DNA of 64,000 bases from Croceivirga radicis (GCF_002072105.2 NZ_MTBC01000004.1:1-64000); one strand, 5' to 3'. Shown: positions 1 through 8,602, numbered from the stretch's first letter. The notes: generated by a model from the letters alone, not told the origin. Translations and numbers: made by a program.

Positions 1-165
1 CTACAATCCGCCTTTTTCACTCATTTACAGACCTTAAAAGGGGTTTAAACATGCTGTTACTTGTCCTATAATTTATATTATGTAAAATAGAATAATTTAA
101 AACCCCTACCAAATAGTATTTTCAGCAAAACGTTGCGCTTCTACCTAAAACGGTTTTTATCATAT
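1..165. other. Left-edge non-coding stretch
   Basis: No reading frame worth calling is seen here. It lies downstream of the minus-strand phosphoesterase gene. An imperfect inverted pair (AGGGGTTT at 39-46 and AAACCCCT at 100-107) is present, but the 53-base loop and the lack of a T-run make it unconvincing as a terminator. Confidence 0.4.
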
Positions 166-1062
166 TTAAAGTGAATACGTAAAACTATTGGAGCGTTTGT
201 ATCCTTTTAGTACCATTTGGTTGTCCTTAATTTCTAAAAGTGAAAAGCTGTTGTTGTCCAATCCTTCAAAATCTACCATTCCTAAAACGGTTACATAATG
301 TATTCCATTATGGGTTACGTGGTCTTCGGCATGAACGTGTCCCTGAAATACGGCCAGAACATTCCCGTTAACTTCCAACAGTTTTTGAACCGCTTTATAA
401 TCGTTTACATGGTATTTGTGGCCATCTCTAAAAAATTCGTACAATGGATGATGGCAGAATGCAACTACCGGTAATGCCGTTGCTGCCAAATCTTTAGCCA
501 GCCAAGTTAATTGTGCGGTACCCAAGTTAGTGTCTTGCCAGTCTTGCCCTGTTTTGTAAAAATGGTCTTTTCCTTTTTGGGTATGGTTGCCATCCAAGAC
601 CACAAAATGAAAGCCATTGGCATCAAATGAATAATAGCCTTTTTTGGTGGCTACCCCAGTATTGGTAACCTGTTCTAAAAATTGGGTCTTGGTAATGCTA
701 TCCACATCATGGTTGCCGATACAGTGGTATCTGGGCCCGTTAAATTTAGCATATGCAGCCTCTATGGTTTGTAAATACCCCAAAGTATTGGCCTCACTTT
801 TGGTTTCGTCCTCATCTTTAAAATCGCCCAAATGCATTACAAAGTCCACCTGCTCGGTGTTCATGGTGTTTACAAATTCTTCCATCTTTTGGAGTGCCCC
901 CGCGTAGTATCGCGTACCTGCCACCTTTCGTTCGGCATAATGCGTGTCTGAGGCCAAACCAATACGTACCTGTTGGGTATTGCTTAAACCTGGTTTTAGG
1001 GGTAATACCAATGTGGAGGCACAAAATAATGTAGACTGTTTAACAAAGGTGCGTCTTTCCAT
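166..1062 (-). CDS. Tat-exported calcineurin-like metallophosphoesterase
   Basis: Predicted phosphoesterase of the calcineurin-like superfamily, acting outside the cytoplasm. The N-terminus has a twin-arginine type leader (ERRTFVK at residues 2-8 followed by a hydrophobic run to about residue 23), so folded export is likely. All the two-metal motifs are visible: SDTH at 38-41, GD at 79-80, GNHD at 116-119, HH at 204-205 and GHVH at 241-244. The length of 298 residues is typical. It is the last gene of a minus-strand series beginning at the Crp/Fnr-like gene and is 56 bases after the LLM oxidoreductase gene. The substrate (phosphomonoester, diester or nucleotide) cannot be read from the sequence. 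Confidence 0.88.
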   Translation of the reverse strand: MERRTFVKQSTLFCASTLVLPLKPGLSNTQQVRIGLASDTHYAERKVAGTRYYAGALQKMEEFVNTMNTEQVDFVMHLGDFKDEDETKSEANTLGYLQTIEAAYAKFNGPRYHCIGNHDVDSITKTQFLEQVTNTGVATKKGYYSFDANGFHFVVLDGNHTQKGKDHFYKTGQDWQDTNLGTAQLTWLAKDLAATALPVVAFCHHPLYEFFRDGHKYHVNDYKAVQKLLEVNGNVLAVFQGHVHAEDHVTHNGIHYVTVLGMVDFEGLDNNSFSLLEIKDNQMVLKGYKRSNSFTYSL

Positions 1063-1118
1063 GAATTCGGTTTCCTTTTACTTTCGGTGCAAAATACAAA
1101 AGTTACCGTTGGGTCTGG

Positions 1119-2117
1119 TTAACCTACCGACATCTCTTTGCTGGTAACAGTTGACTTTTTAAAATGAGGTAATACGATTTCTGCTATTTTATTTAATGCT
1201 TCTTTAACTGGTGTGTCTGATTTTCGCAAGTGCAACGCCATGTGGTTTACCCCTGCTTCTTCGTAGCGTTTTAGTAATTCCGTAAGCTTGTTTACCCCTA
1301 TGGCACCTCCAAACCGATGCGGTCTAAAATCGGCATTATCGTCCGTAAGTAGGTTTAAATGAAAGGCGGAAATATAAGGTTTACAGGCTTGGTCGTTATC
1401 GTATAAGGCCTCGCACCACTTCTTTTGCTGTAAATAGGTTTCCTCTGGCGTTCGGGGATAATTGAACCACCCGTTCGCTTCTTTTGCAATCCAATCTATG
1501 GATTGTCCCGAGTGGCCAGCAACCACCAACGGAATTGGGTTCTCGGGTTTGGGATAGACATCCACACCTGGGTTTAAAAAAGGATAAAAATCGGTTAAAT
1601 CGCTTTCCAATTTCCAAGCCTCTTGCATAATTTTTAAATGTTTCCGAAACAATTTGGGGCGTTCCTCATAGGCTATTTTATACATAGGAAATTCCACGGG
1701 CCTGTCCCCTAGCCCTAAACCCAACAGAAACCTACCCTTGCTTAAATTTTCAATAGTTGCGGCGGCTTTTGCCAAATGTATGGGTTGATGTAAGGGTGAA
1801 ACGATAGCGGCCGTGCCCAGCAATATATGCTGGGTAGCCGCGGATAAATAGCCCAAATAACCAATAGTATCGAACAACTGGGCGCCATCCCCAAAATTGG
1901 GATCGTAAACCGGTACTTCCCGCACCCAAACCGATGCAAAACCAGCAGCATCTGCCTGTTGTACCAACTCCAAATGATTTGTCATATCCGGAATACCGAA
2001 AGGCCTTCCCGTTTCTCTTCGTTTTTTATCCCCTGCCAAGGACCAATCGTTATCGAGCGGAAATTCTATTCCCAAGGTCATTTTACCGGGTCGGTATAGT
2101 TTATCAAAATTTTTCAT
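1119..2117 (-). CDS. LLM-class flavin-dependent oxidoreductase
   Basis: A 332-residue luciferase-like monooxygenase family protein. The N-terminal LGIEFPLDNDW region, the QADAAGFASVWVREVP strand-helix, the GTAAIVSPLHQP segment and the GRFLLGLGLGDRPVEF segment are characteristic of the LLM TIM barrel that uses FMN or F420; in Bacteroidota reduced flavin is the likely cofactor. The substrate is unknown. It follows the aldo-keto reductase gene by 51 bases on the same strand and so probably belongs to the same stress-type operon. A short hairpin (2140-2156) lies in the gap but has no T-run in the direction of transcription. Cytoplasmic; no leader. Confidence 0.88.
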   Translation of the reverse strand: MKNFDKLYRPGKMTLGIEFPLDNDWSLAGDKKRRETGRPFGIPDMTNHLELVQQADAAGFASVWVREVPVYDPNFGDGAQLFDTIGYLGYLSAATQHILLGTAAIVSPLHQPIHLAKAAATIENLSKGRFLLGLGLGDRPVEFPMYKIAYEERPKLFRKHLKIMQEAWKLESDLTDFYPFLNPGVDVYPKPENPIPLVVAGHSGQSIDWIAKEANGWFNYPRTPEETYLQQKKWCEALYDNDQACKPYISAFHLNLLTDDNADFRPHRFGGAIGVNKLTELLKRYEEAGVNHMALHLRKSDTPVKEALNKIAEIVLPHFKKSTVTSKEMSVG

Positions 2118-2168
2118 AGCAATTTTTTTTTTTAACCAAGGGTCGCAGAACGACCCCTGACTTTTTAA

Positions 2169-3107
2169 TTAAGCATTCCAGATTTCCTCCGCAGTATACG
2201 GGCCGCCTTCAACTTCCCAGAATTTTGCATCTACAAAACGATGGTCTTTGTTAAGGGTAGCGATCTTCTCCATATCCGAAGCGCTCAATTCAAATTTTAG
2301 GGCATCCAAATTTTCTTGTAATCGGGACACATTGGTAGATTTTGGTATTACCGAAATACCGCGCTGTATACCCCATTTTAAGGCTACTTGCGCCACCGTC
2401 TTACCATGGGCCTGGGCAATATCCAAGAGCACCACATTTTTGAAAAGGTTAAGGGCATCATCTTCTGCCCCACCTGAACCAATTGGTGCGTATGCTGTTA
2501 GGTGAATACCCACTTGTTTACAGAAATCTACCAAGGTATCTTGCTGTAAAAACGGGTGTATCTCTATTTGATTCACTTCTGGTTTCTGTTTTGCCGTTTC
2601 CAAAAGAGCTTTCAAATATTGAGTATTGAAATTACTGACACCGATATGCTTGACTAGTCCTTTTTCCAAAGCTGCTTCCATACCGGCCCAGGTATCGGTC
2701 AGTGGCACTTCTTCCAAAGGAATAAATTGATCTGCCTTCTCTGGCATTTCAACTCCTTTTTTAAAGGCTACCGGCCAATGAACCAAATAGAGGTCCAAAT
2801 AATCCAACTTTAGGTCTTTCAGCGTTTTTTCCAAGGCCGGTTGTACGTTGTCCATCCCGTGAGAATCACTCCAAAGCTTGGAGGTAATCCACAGTTCTTC
2901 CCTGGTTACCACACCAGAATCAATGGCTTCCGCAATCGCCTCGCCTACTTCTTTTTCGTTTCCGTAGGCTGCCGCACAGTCTATGTGCCTATACCCCATT
3001 TTTAAGGCTTCCAAAACAGCGGAATAAACCGCTTTAGGTTCAGAACGAAAGGTTCCAAGCCCTAAAATGGGCATTTGATCGTTATGTTTAAATGATAAGG
3101 TATGCAT
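2169..3107 (-). CDS. Aldo/keto reductase
   Basis: A 312-residue NADPH-dependent aldo-keto reductase expected to reduce aldehydes or ketones to alcohols. The catalytic tetrad is visible: D43 and Y48 in the HIDCAAAYGNE motif, K77 in ITSKLW and H110 in LYLVHWP. The C-terminal cofactor loop IPKSTN is also present. The gene begins 4 bases after the MFS gene ends, which implies cotranscription and perhaps translational coupling. Together with the DJ-1/PfpI gene two positions upstream it suggests detoxification of reactive carbonyls, which is inference from context rather than from substrate residues. Confidence 0.93.
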   Translation of the reverse strand: MHTLSFKHNDQMPILGLGTFRSEPKAVYSAVLEALKMGYRHIDCAAAYGNEKEVGEAIAEAIDSGVVTREELWITSKLWSDSHGMDNVQPALEKTLKDLKLDYLDLYLVHWPVAFKKGVEMPEKADQFIPLEEVPLTDTWAGMEAALEKGLVKHIGVSNFNTQYLKALLETAKQKPEVNQIEIHPFLQQDTLVDFCKQVGIHLTAYAPIGSGGAEDDALNLFKNVVLLDIAQAHGKTVAQVALKWGIQRGISVIPKSTNVSRLQENLDALKFELSASDMEKIATLNKDHRFVDAKFWEVEGGPYTAEEIWNA

Positions 3108-3111
3108 CTGT

Positions 3112-4317
3112 TTAAATTTTTTCTTTTTTATATAAAGCCAGCGTAAGTATAAAGCCTACCACCACAAGTATACTGCCTACCCATGGTGTTGCTGCTACGC
3201 CTAGTGTAGATTCCACTATTAATCCGCCAACATAGGCCCCAATGGCGATTCCTACGTTAAAAGCCGCAATGTTCAATGCCGAGGCTACATCTTCTGTGCC
3301 CGGCAGGTATTTTTCTGCCATTTTAACCACATACAATTGCAGTGCGGGTACGTTGGAGAACGCCAAGATTCCCATGAAAAATAGGGTTACCACAGACCAA
3401 GTAGTGCTGCTTGCCGTAAAATATAATACCACCAGTACCACGGCTTGCAAAGCGAACATGACCATTAAGGCTTTTCCCGGGGTTTTGTTGGAAACCTTTC
3501 CCCCAATAATATTGCCCAAGGCAATGGCTATACCGTAGACCAAGAGTAGAACACTGGTCATACTAGCGGAAAATCCGGTAACCTCTTCCAACAAAGGCGC
3601 CAAGTAGGTAAAGGTTACAAACGTACCGCCATAACCAAGTGCCGTAATGGCCAACACCAACAGGATAGAAGGGTTTTTGAGCACTTTTAGCTGATCTACC
3701 AAACGTAAGGGCTGTGATTTTTTAATATTTGAAGGAACCAAAAAGTAACTGGCCAAAGCACCGATAACTCCTAAAATGGCAACGCCCACAAAAGTGGCAC
3801 GCCACCCAAAGTTTTGGCCAATGTACGTACCCAATGGCACGCCCGTAACAATAGCTACCGTAAGCCCGGCGAACATTATAGAAATGGCAGAGGCCCTTTT
3901 ATCTTCTGGTACCAGACTGGCCGCTATGGTAGAGCCAATGGAGAAAAAGACCCCATGTGCAAACCCGGTTAGGATTCGTGCTAGGACCAATAACGTAAAA
4001 CTAGGCGCAATGGTGGCCAATCCGTTACCGATAATAAATAATAGCATAATGCCAATCAATAACCGTTTGCGCGCTATTTTACTGGTCAAAGCCGTTAATA
4101 CGGGTGCACCAATGGCCACTCCCAAGGCGTACAAGCTCACTAACAATCCCGCTGAGGAAATAGAGGTATTTAAATCGTTGGCTACCGTGGGCAACAAGCC
4201 CACGATAACAAACTCTGTAGTTCCAATACCAAAGGCACTAATGGTCAGTGCCCATAAGGCCGCTGGTAGACTTTTCTTTTCGGTCTTTGCGTTTAAAACT
4301 GCTGAATCTGTAGCCAT
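3112..4317 (-). CDS. MFS transporter, DHA1/AraJ-like drug or sugar efflux type
   Basis: Twelve-helix major facilitator superfamily permease of about 401 residues. The first helix contains SAFGIGTTEFVIVGLLP, the hallmark of AraJ/YdhP-like efflux proteins, and ARKRLLIGIML follows helix 2. I chose the ATG at 4317 rather than the one at 4347, because 4317 lies just after the stop codon of the upstream DJ-1/PfpI gene (4319-4321) and gives the normal short N-terminus MATDSAVLN. The substrate is unknown; the surrounding oxidoreductase genes suggest export of a toxic small molecule or a product of the neighbouring enzymes. Confidence 0.9.
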   Translation of the reverse strand: MATDSAVLNAKTEKKSLPAALWALTISAFGIGTTEFVIVGLLPTVANDLNTSISSAGLLVSLYALGVAIGAPVLTALTSKIARKRLLIGIMLLFIIGNGLATIAPSFTLLVLARILTGFAHGVFFSIGSTIAASLVPEDKRASAISIMFAGLTVAIVTGVPLGTYIGQNFGWRATFVGVAILGVIGALASYFLVPSNIKKSQPLRLVDQLKVLKNPSILLVLAITALGYGGTFVTFTYLAPLLEEVTGFSASMTSVLLLVYGIAIALGNIIGGKVSNKTPGKALMVMFALQAVVLVVLYFTASSTTWSVVTLFFMGILAFSNVPALQLYVVKMAEKYLPGTEDVASALNIAAFNVGIAIGAYVGGLIVESTLGVAATPWVGSILVVVGFILTLALYKKEKI

Positions 4318-4318
4318 C

Positions 4319-5071
4319 TTAGTACGTTGCTTTAACCAGTTCCACAATCTTTTGGGCCGCTAATTTGGCAGAGGCTGGATTTTGACCAGTGACCAAACGC
4401 TGGTCCACGCTTACTTTTTCTTGCCACATATCGGCTTTATCTATGGTTGCTCCACGTGCTTCCAATTTTGTTTCCAAAAGGAAAGGAACCACATTTTCTA
4501 AGCCTACATTGGCTTCTTCTTCATTGGTAAAAACGCTTAGTGTTTTACCGTTTACCAAATAGGCACCGTTATACAATTGAATGTTCACCAATGCGGAAGG
4601 TCCGTGACATACGGCCGCCACTATTCCATCATTCTCATAAATACTGGCTGCTATTTTGGCCAACTTCTTATGGTTAGGAAAATCCCACATGGTACCGTGA
4701 CCACCGGCATAGTAGATTACATCATAATCCTTTGCCTTGATTTTTGAAGGCTTTAGGGTATTTTTTAGCTTTTGTTGAAAGGTGGTGTCATTCCAGTATT
4801 TTTTATTCACTGGATCTTCTAAATCAAAACCATCTACCGGAGGGTTCCCTCCTTCTGGGCTTACCAAGGTAATGTCGAAATTATTCTCCTCAAAAACTTC
4901 GTAGGCGTGGGTTACCTCACTTAGGTAATAGCCCGTTTCCTTGCCCGTATCTCCCAATTCTTGATGACTGGACAGCACCATTAAGACTTTTATAGGCTCA
5001 TTTTGATGTTGTGCCGTTCCCAATAGGGCAAATAGTAGCATTGCCACTGTTGTGTTAATTCTTGTTTTCAT
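4319..5071 (-). CDS. Exported DJ-1/PfpI (type 1 glutamine amidotransferase-like) protein
   Basis: A 250-residue DJ-1/PfpI superfamily protein. The first 20 residues form a Sec-type signal (MLLFALLGTAQ), so it probably acts in the periplasm, which is unusual for a family mostly found in the cytosol. The nucleophile elbow AAVCHGPSAL puts Cys at 155 with His at 156, and SPEGG supplies the usual acidic residue near 73. It resembles the Hsp31/glyoxalase III branch in length and in the GGHGTMWDF segment. It directly precedes the MFS transporter. CRP-like half-sites lie 66-115 bases upstream. Role: chaperone, deglycase or glyoxalase-like; which one cannot be decided here. Confidence 0.87.
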   Translation of the reverse strand: MKTRINTTVAMLLFALLGTAQHQNEPIKVLMVLSSHQELGDTGKETGYYLSEVTHAYEVFEENNFDITLVSPEGGNPPVDGFDLEDPVNKKYWNDTTFQQKLKNTLKPSKIKAKDYDVIYYAGGHGTMWDFPNHKKLAKIAASIYENDGIVAAVCHGPSALVNIQLYNGAYLVNGKTLSVFTNEEEANVGLENVVPFLLETKLEARGATIDKADMWQEKVSVDQRLVTGQNPASAKLAAQKIVELVKATY

Positions 5072-5172
5072 TTTCTTTATCTTAAATTTTATGTGACAAA
5101 GGTGTATGAAAACGAAAGGCTGTGCGAGGAGCTATATCACCATTTTAAAGTGAGGTAACACAACCCATAAAA

Positions 5173-5186
5173 GTGATATACATCAC
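5173..5186. promoter_or_regulatory. CRP/FNR-type palindromic site
   Basis: GTGATATACATCAC has the GTGA-N6-TCAC architecture of a CRP/FNR operator. It sits immediately after the stop of the Crp/Fnr-like gene and 102 bases before the DJ-1/PfpI start. A second everted pair, TCAC at 5137-5140 and GTGA at 5150-5153, lies closer to that start. The recognition helix of the adjacent regulator carries the R-E-x-x-x-R spacing that reads GTGA in E. coli CRP, so it is the natural candidate to bind here. Confidence 0.5.
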
Positions 5187-5191
5187 AAAAT

Positions 5192-5806
5192 CTAATTTTT
5201 AAAACGGCTCAAAGTTTCCCTGGAAACGCCTAGGTAGGCGGCAATCAATTTTTTAGGAACCCGTTGTAATAATTTGGGCAGTTTGTTCAGTAATTCATCG
5301 TACCGTTCTTCTGCGGATAAAGTTAAAAGGGACAGAATACGCTGTTGCAAGTTGATAAAGCCGTTGTTGGACTTAATCCGATAAAAATTAGCAATGGCGG
5401 GTATTTGCTGGCAAATGGATTCCCTACTTTCTAAAGACAGGCAAAAGAATTCGGAATCTTCTATACAATCCACAAAGATGGTGGCCGGTAATTGGTGTTG
5501 AAAAGCGAAATAGTCGCTAACCCAGTATTGCTCCATACCAAACTGTAAAATGTGTTCGTTTCCCTTTTGGTCTATAGCATACGATTTTACCAAACCGCTG
5601 ATAATCCAAAACTCACATTCTACTGGCTGATCTGTTTGTATTAGAAATTGGTGCTTTTTTAATTTCCGATACTCAAAATGAGGCGCTATTTGCTCCCATT
5701 CCGCATCCGTTAGGTTTACTATTTCCTCAAAATGTTGTCTTAAAAGGCCGTAATTTTCTTGCACGCCATTTTTTTTTAGGAGGTACAAAGGTAAAATAGT
5801 ACACAA
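5192..5806 (-). CDS. Crp/Fnr-family transcriptional regulator
   Basis: A regulator of about 204 residues with an N-terminal cyclic-nucleotide-binding-like beta barrel (roughly residues 35-130, for example FWIISGLVKSYAIDQKGNE) and a C-terminal winged helix. The recognition helix GVSRETLSR (193-201) is only three residues from the end, which is common for short Bacteroidota members. There are no cysteines arranged as an FNR cluster, and the barrel lacks a clear cAMP phosphate-binding RE..A motif, so the effector is unknown. The start is uncertain: the only ATG is at 5806, while a GTG lies about 15 codons further in. It leads the minus-strand redox gene series. Confidence 0.87.
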   Translation of the reverse strand: MCTILPLYLLKKNGVQENYGLLRQHFEEIVNLTDAEWEQIAPHFEYRKLKKHQFLIQTDQPVECEFWIISGLVKSYAIDQKGNEHILQFGMEQYWVSDYFAFQHQLPATIFVDCIEDSEFFCLSLESRESICQQIPAIANFYRIKSNNGFINLQQRILSLLTLSAEERYDELLNKLPKLLQRVPKKLIAAYLGVSRETLSRFKN

Positions 5807-5874
5807 ACAACCACTATTTTTTTAATTGAATCTTGTTCGGTTCTTACTTCCCTTATTCCTGAAAAGTACTAACG

Positions 5875-6765
5875 CTATTTATTTTTTAATCCTTTAGGTT
5901 GGGGTATGGGAACGCGCATAGTTTCATTGGGCACCATAGGAAATTTGTTGTTTACCCAATCTTCTTTGGCTTTTTTTATCAGCGCCCTATCAGAGGCCAC
6001 AAAATTCCATTCGATGAACCGTTCTTCTGGAAACGGGTCACCTCCAAAAATATACACCGTGGTGTTAGCCTGTAGTTCAAACGCACATAGTGTGCTGTTT
6101 TTTGCTACTAGAATCTGTTTGGGCCCATATTGGTTGCCTTCTAGCTTTATTGCACCCTCTAGAATATACAACGCGCTTTCACCATAGAGGTATTCACCTA
6201 TTGCTACAGTTTTAGTTGTTGTTGATTTAATCTCTATAAAATATAATGGACTATAAACTGGAACTGCGGATTGTTTGCCAAAAGCTTCACCTGCTATCAA
6301 TTTAAACTCAACACCATCTTCTACCCAACTAGGTAGCTGTTCTGCCCTAACGTGCGTAAAAGAAGGTTCGCATTCTTCTTGGTCTTTTGGTAGCGCTACC
6401 CAAATTTGTAACCCATGCAATGTTTTACTCTGGTTGCGAAGATAATCTGGTGTACGTTCGGTATGTACAACTCCTTTACCGGCGGTCATCCAATTAACGG
6501 CACCCGGTTTAATTTCTACAGCTGTACCTAAACTGTCTCTATGAAAAACAGAACCTTCAAACAAAAATGTCAATGTAGAAAGTCCAATATGCGGGTGCAT
6601 ACCAACATCCATATTTTGTTCTGCTGTCATATGGGCGGGTCCCATATGGTCTATAAAAATAAACGGTCCTACCATTCGCTTTTGACGAAAAGGCAACAAC
6701 CGCCCCACCATAAAATTACCAATGTTGGCCGCACGTTCTTCTATAATAAGTTCTGTGTTAGACAT
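5875..6765 (-). CDS. Pirin family protein (bicupin), 296 residues
   Basis: A double-cupin pirin with the conserved metal-site pattern: MHPHIGLSTLTF supplies two histidines, and GKGVVHTERTP supplies His and Glu. The second cupin is the degenerate C-terminal barrel, as usual. Pirins bind Fe(II) or another metal; some are quercetin dioxygenases and some are redox-sensing cofactors, and the sequence does not separate these. It is last in a minus-strand group after the GNAT gene. A second, more diverged pirin lies two genes upstream, so the locus holds two paralogues. Confidence 0.92.
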   Translation of the reverse strand: MSNTELIIEERAANIGNFMVGRLLPFRQKRMVGPFIFIDHMGPAHMTAEQNMDVGMHPHIGLSTLTFLFEGSVFHRDSLGTAVEIKPGAVNWMTAGKGVVHTERTPDYLRNQSKTLHGLQIWVALPKDQEECEPSFTHVRAEQLPSWVEDGVEFKLIAGEAFGKQSAVPVYSPLYFIEIKSTTTKTVAIGEYLYGESALYILEGAIKLEGNQYGPKQILVAKNSTLCAFELQANTTVYIFGGDPFPEERFIEWNFVASDRALIKKAKEDWVNNKFPMVPNETMRVPIPQPKGLKNK

Positions 6766-6805
6766 AGTATAATCTAGTTGCTTTATAAATAGTTTATGGA
6801 TAGTA

Positions 6806-7090
6806 CTAAGACTTTAAAACGTCTTTTATAGCATCTAACTTTTTAAACATAGCATTGGCAAACGGACATAAAGGTAGAATTTTAATATGCTTTTCCCTTG
6901 CCATAGCTACCACCTTATACAATAATTCCTTACCCACTCCTTGTCCTTTAAAGGTGGAATCTACCTCTGTATGGTCTACAATTATAAAATCTCCTTTAGG
7001 TATGGAATACGTCATAACCCCTGCCCGTTTACCATCTATTGTGGCAACGGCATACCCCTTATTGTGTTGTTCTTTAATGGTTATTTCCAT
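6806..7090 (-). CDS. Small GNAT-like N-acetyltransferase (YjdJ/Gtn1 type)
   Basis: A 94-residue single-domain GNAT-fold protein. The acetyl-CoA loop is seen as KGQGVGKELL, preceded by the ADHTEVDSTF-like strand (IIVDHTEVDSTF), and the end ILPLCPFANAMFKK is the typical C-terminal motif of these mini-GNATs, which have a conserved Cys near the active site. The substrate is unknown. It lies between the YceI and pirin genes, downstream of a strong terminator (7137-7185), so it may have its own promoter. Confidence 0.85.
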   Translation of the reverse strand: MEITIKEQHNKGYAVATIDGKRAGVMTYSIPKGDFIIVDHTEVDSTFKGQGVGKELLYKVVAMAREKHIKILPLCPFANAMFKKLDAIKDVLKS

Positions 7091-7136
7091 TTGGAATCTA
7101 TTTTAATTGACTATAATTATAAGAATTAAAAAAGAA

Positions 7137-7185
7137 AAGAAAGACTTGAATTTTCCTTTTTAGAAAAGCAATTCAAATCTTTCTT
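7137..7185 (-). terminator. Rho-independent terminator after the YceI gene
   Basis: A 16-bp stem (arms 7137-7152 and 7170-7185) is followed, on the minus strand, by a T-rich tract. The single non-Watson-Crick position is a G-U pair in the minus-strand RNA but a C-A mismatch on the plus strand, so minus is the working direction. It starts 14 bases after the YceI stop codon. Confidence 0.75.
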
Positions 7186-7198
7186 AATAAATTGAATT

Positions 7199-7729
7199 TT
7201 AAGATTTTATAAACTGCAAGTTCAATTGTAGCTTTACCTTATCGCTAACTACAATTTTACCAGCTTCTGTAACCGCACTCCAAGTAAGGTTAAAATCTTT
7301 TCTATTAAGTTCTCCCGAAATTTCAAAGCCTGCTTTAGTTTGTCCGTAAGGGTCTACCACTACCCCATTAAAATCCACTTCTAGACTTATTTTTTTAGTA
7401 ACATCCCTTATGGTTAAATCACCCACTAAAGTAGTACCATCAAATGAGGTTGATGTAAACTTCATTTCTGGATACGTTTTGGTATTGAAAAAATCGTCTG
7501 ACTTTAAGTGCGCATCCCTGTCCGCATTTTTGGTATTGATAGACGCGGTTTGGGCGGTAAAGCTAAACTCTGCATCCGAGAAATCTTCCTTAGTTGTGTT
7601 TACCTCGGCATTATAATCCTCAAAATAACCGGTTACGGTAGAAATCATCATATGCTTTACTTTAAAAGCGATTTCTGAGTGTGCTGTGTCAATTTTCCAA
7701 GTTGTTTTAACTGCTGTCTCCATATACAA
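7199..7729 (-). CDS. YceI family protein
   Basis: A 176-residue YceI-like lipocalin-fold protein: WKIDTAHSEIAFKVKHMMIS at the start and the DLTIRDVTKKISLEVDF beta hairpin are family hallmarks. Members bind isoprenoid-type lipids in an 8-stranded barrel. No signal peptide is visible, so this copy is predicted to be cytoplasmic, unlike many YceI proteins. The start may be the ATG at 7723, two codons in. It lies 26 bases after the pirin-2 gene and ends at a terminator, so pirin-2 and YceI form a two-gene unit likely driven by the sigma-54-type promoter at 8521-8535. Confidence 0.9.
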   Translation of the reverse strand: MYMETAVKTTWKIDTAHSEIAFKVKHMMISTVTGYFEDYNAEVNTTKEDFSDAEFSFTAQTASINTKNADRDAHLKSDDFFNTKTYPEMKFTSTSFDGTTLVGDLTIRDVTKKISLEVDFNGVVVDPYGQTKAGFEISGELNRKDFNLTWSAVTEAGKIVVSDKVKLQLNLQFIKS

Positions 7730-7755
7730 TTTTTAGTTTTTAATAAATAGTTGTT

Positions 7756-8472
7756 TTATAAGGCCATGGGTACTTCCATAAGTAATAATTCCGTATTGGA
7801 ATTTGCCGTAATTTCGAATGTATTTGTATCCCAGATACCAAAACCATCACGTGGATTTAACTCTTGTCCGTTAATAGTGGCATCGCCACTAAGCACAAAA
7901 ACATAAACACCATTTTTTTTAGGTTCATGTACGCTATAGGTTAGTGATTTCCCTTGTTCCAAATCGGTCATGTTAAACCATGCATCTTGGTGTATCCAAA
8001 CACCAGCATCGTCTGGATTTGGAGATAAAATTTGTTGAAATTGGTTTTTCCTATCGGCCGTATTTAGGGTTACTTGATCATACCTTGGCGTAACATTTTG
8101 CTGATTAGGAAACACCCAAATTTGTAAAAATTTCACCTGTTGGTCTTTATTCTTGTTGTATTCTGAATGGGTGATACCGGTGCCTGCGCTTAATACCTGA
8201 ATGTCTCCAGATTTTATGACCGCTACATTGTCCATACTGTCTTTGTGCTCCAAATCACCTTCCAGGGGAATGGAAATTATTTCCATATTCTGATGCGGGT
8301 GGGTGCCAAAACCCATACCGGCGGCCACCGTATCATCATTTAACACCCTTAAAACGCCAAAATTCATACGCTCTGGATTGTGGTAATTGGCAAAACTAAA
8401 GGTGTGCTTGGAATGTAACCATCCATGGTTGGCATCTCCCCTAGTGTCCGCTTTATGTAAAACTGTTTTCAT
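7756..8472 (-). CDS. Pirin family protein (YhaK-like), 238 residues
   Basis: A short pirin. The N-terminal cupin carries THPHQNMEIISI and AGTGITHSEYNK, giving the three-His-plus-Glu metal site. The beginning RGDANHGWLHSKHTFSFANY is the YhaK/quercetinase-type N-terminus. It is the first gene of the minus-strand unit facing the divergent sigma-54 activator; the intergenic space contains a -24/-12 promoter pointing at this gene. Likely role: metal-dependent redox sensing or dioxygenase activity on an aromatic compound, not decidable from sequence. Confidence 0.92.
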   Translation of the reverse strand: MKTVLHKADTRGDANHGWLHSKHTFSFANYHNPERMNFGVLRVLNDDTVAAGMGFGTHPHQNMEIISIPLEGDLEHKDSMDNVAVIKSGDIQVLSAGTGITHSEYNKNKDQQVKFLQIWVFPNQQNVTPRYDQVTLNTADRKNQFQQILSPNPDDAGVWIHQDAWFNMTDLEQGKSLTYSVHEPKKNGVYVFVLSGDATINGQELNPRDGFGIWDTNTFEITANSNTELLLMEVPMAL

Positions 8473-8520
8473 TAGTTATAATTTTTATTGTGAGTATTTC
8501 AATTATTTGACGTGTTTAAA

Positions 8521-8535
8521 GCCAAAAGCGTGCCT
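8521..8535 (-). promoter_or_regulatory. Sigma-54 (-24/-12) promoter for the pirin-YceI unit
   Basis: Read on the minus strand the site is AGGCACGCTTTTGGC, against the RpoN consensus TGGCACG-N4-TTGC. The invariant GG (8533-8534) and GC (8521-8522) are present with the exact 10-base spacing between them, and only two of the eleven specified consensus positions differ. Predicted transcription begins about 12 bases downstream, leaving a 5' leader of roughly 35 bases before the pirin ATG at 8472. The divergent neighbour is a GAFTGA-containing sigma-54 activator. Confidence 0.6.
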
Positions 8536-8602
8536 AAACATTAAGTTGCTGAATAACAACCAAATAAGTCTGCTTAGCTTATTTTAATATTACGCATATA
8601 TT

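Noticed and set aside
39-107. Inverted AGGGGTTT / AAACCCCT pair at the left edge
   Set aside because: Short arms and a 53-base loop without T-run; likely chance.
2140-2156. Hairpin GGGTCG-CAGAA-CGACCC between the LLM and aldo-keto reductase genes
   Set aside because: T residues follow only on the plus strand, where no gene ends; on the minus strand the stem is not followed by a T-run. Probably an mRNA structure within the operon at most.
3776-4363. Antisense frame of 195 codons opposite the MFS gene
   Set aside because: It is a shadow of the transporter frame; low-complexity composition and no recognisable domain.
5192-5806. Frameshift or truncation in the Crp/Fnr-like gene
   Set aside because: An A9-like tract near the start and a very short C-terminus raised the suspicion, but the domains are continuous in one frame and short C-termini are common in this group.
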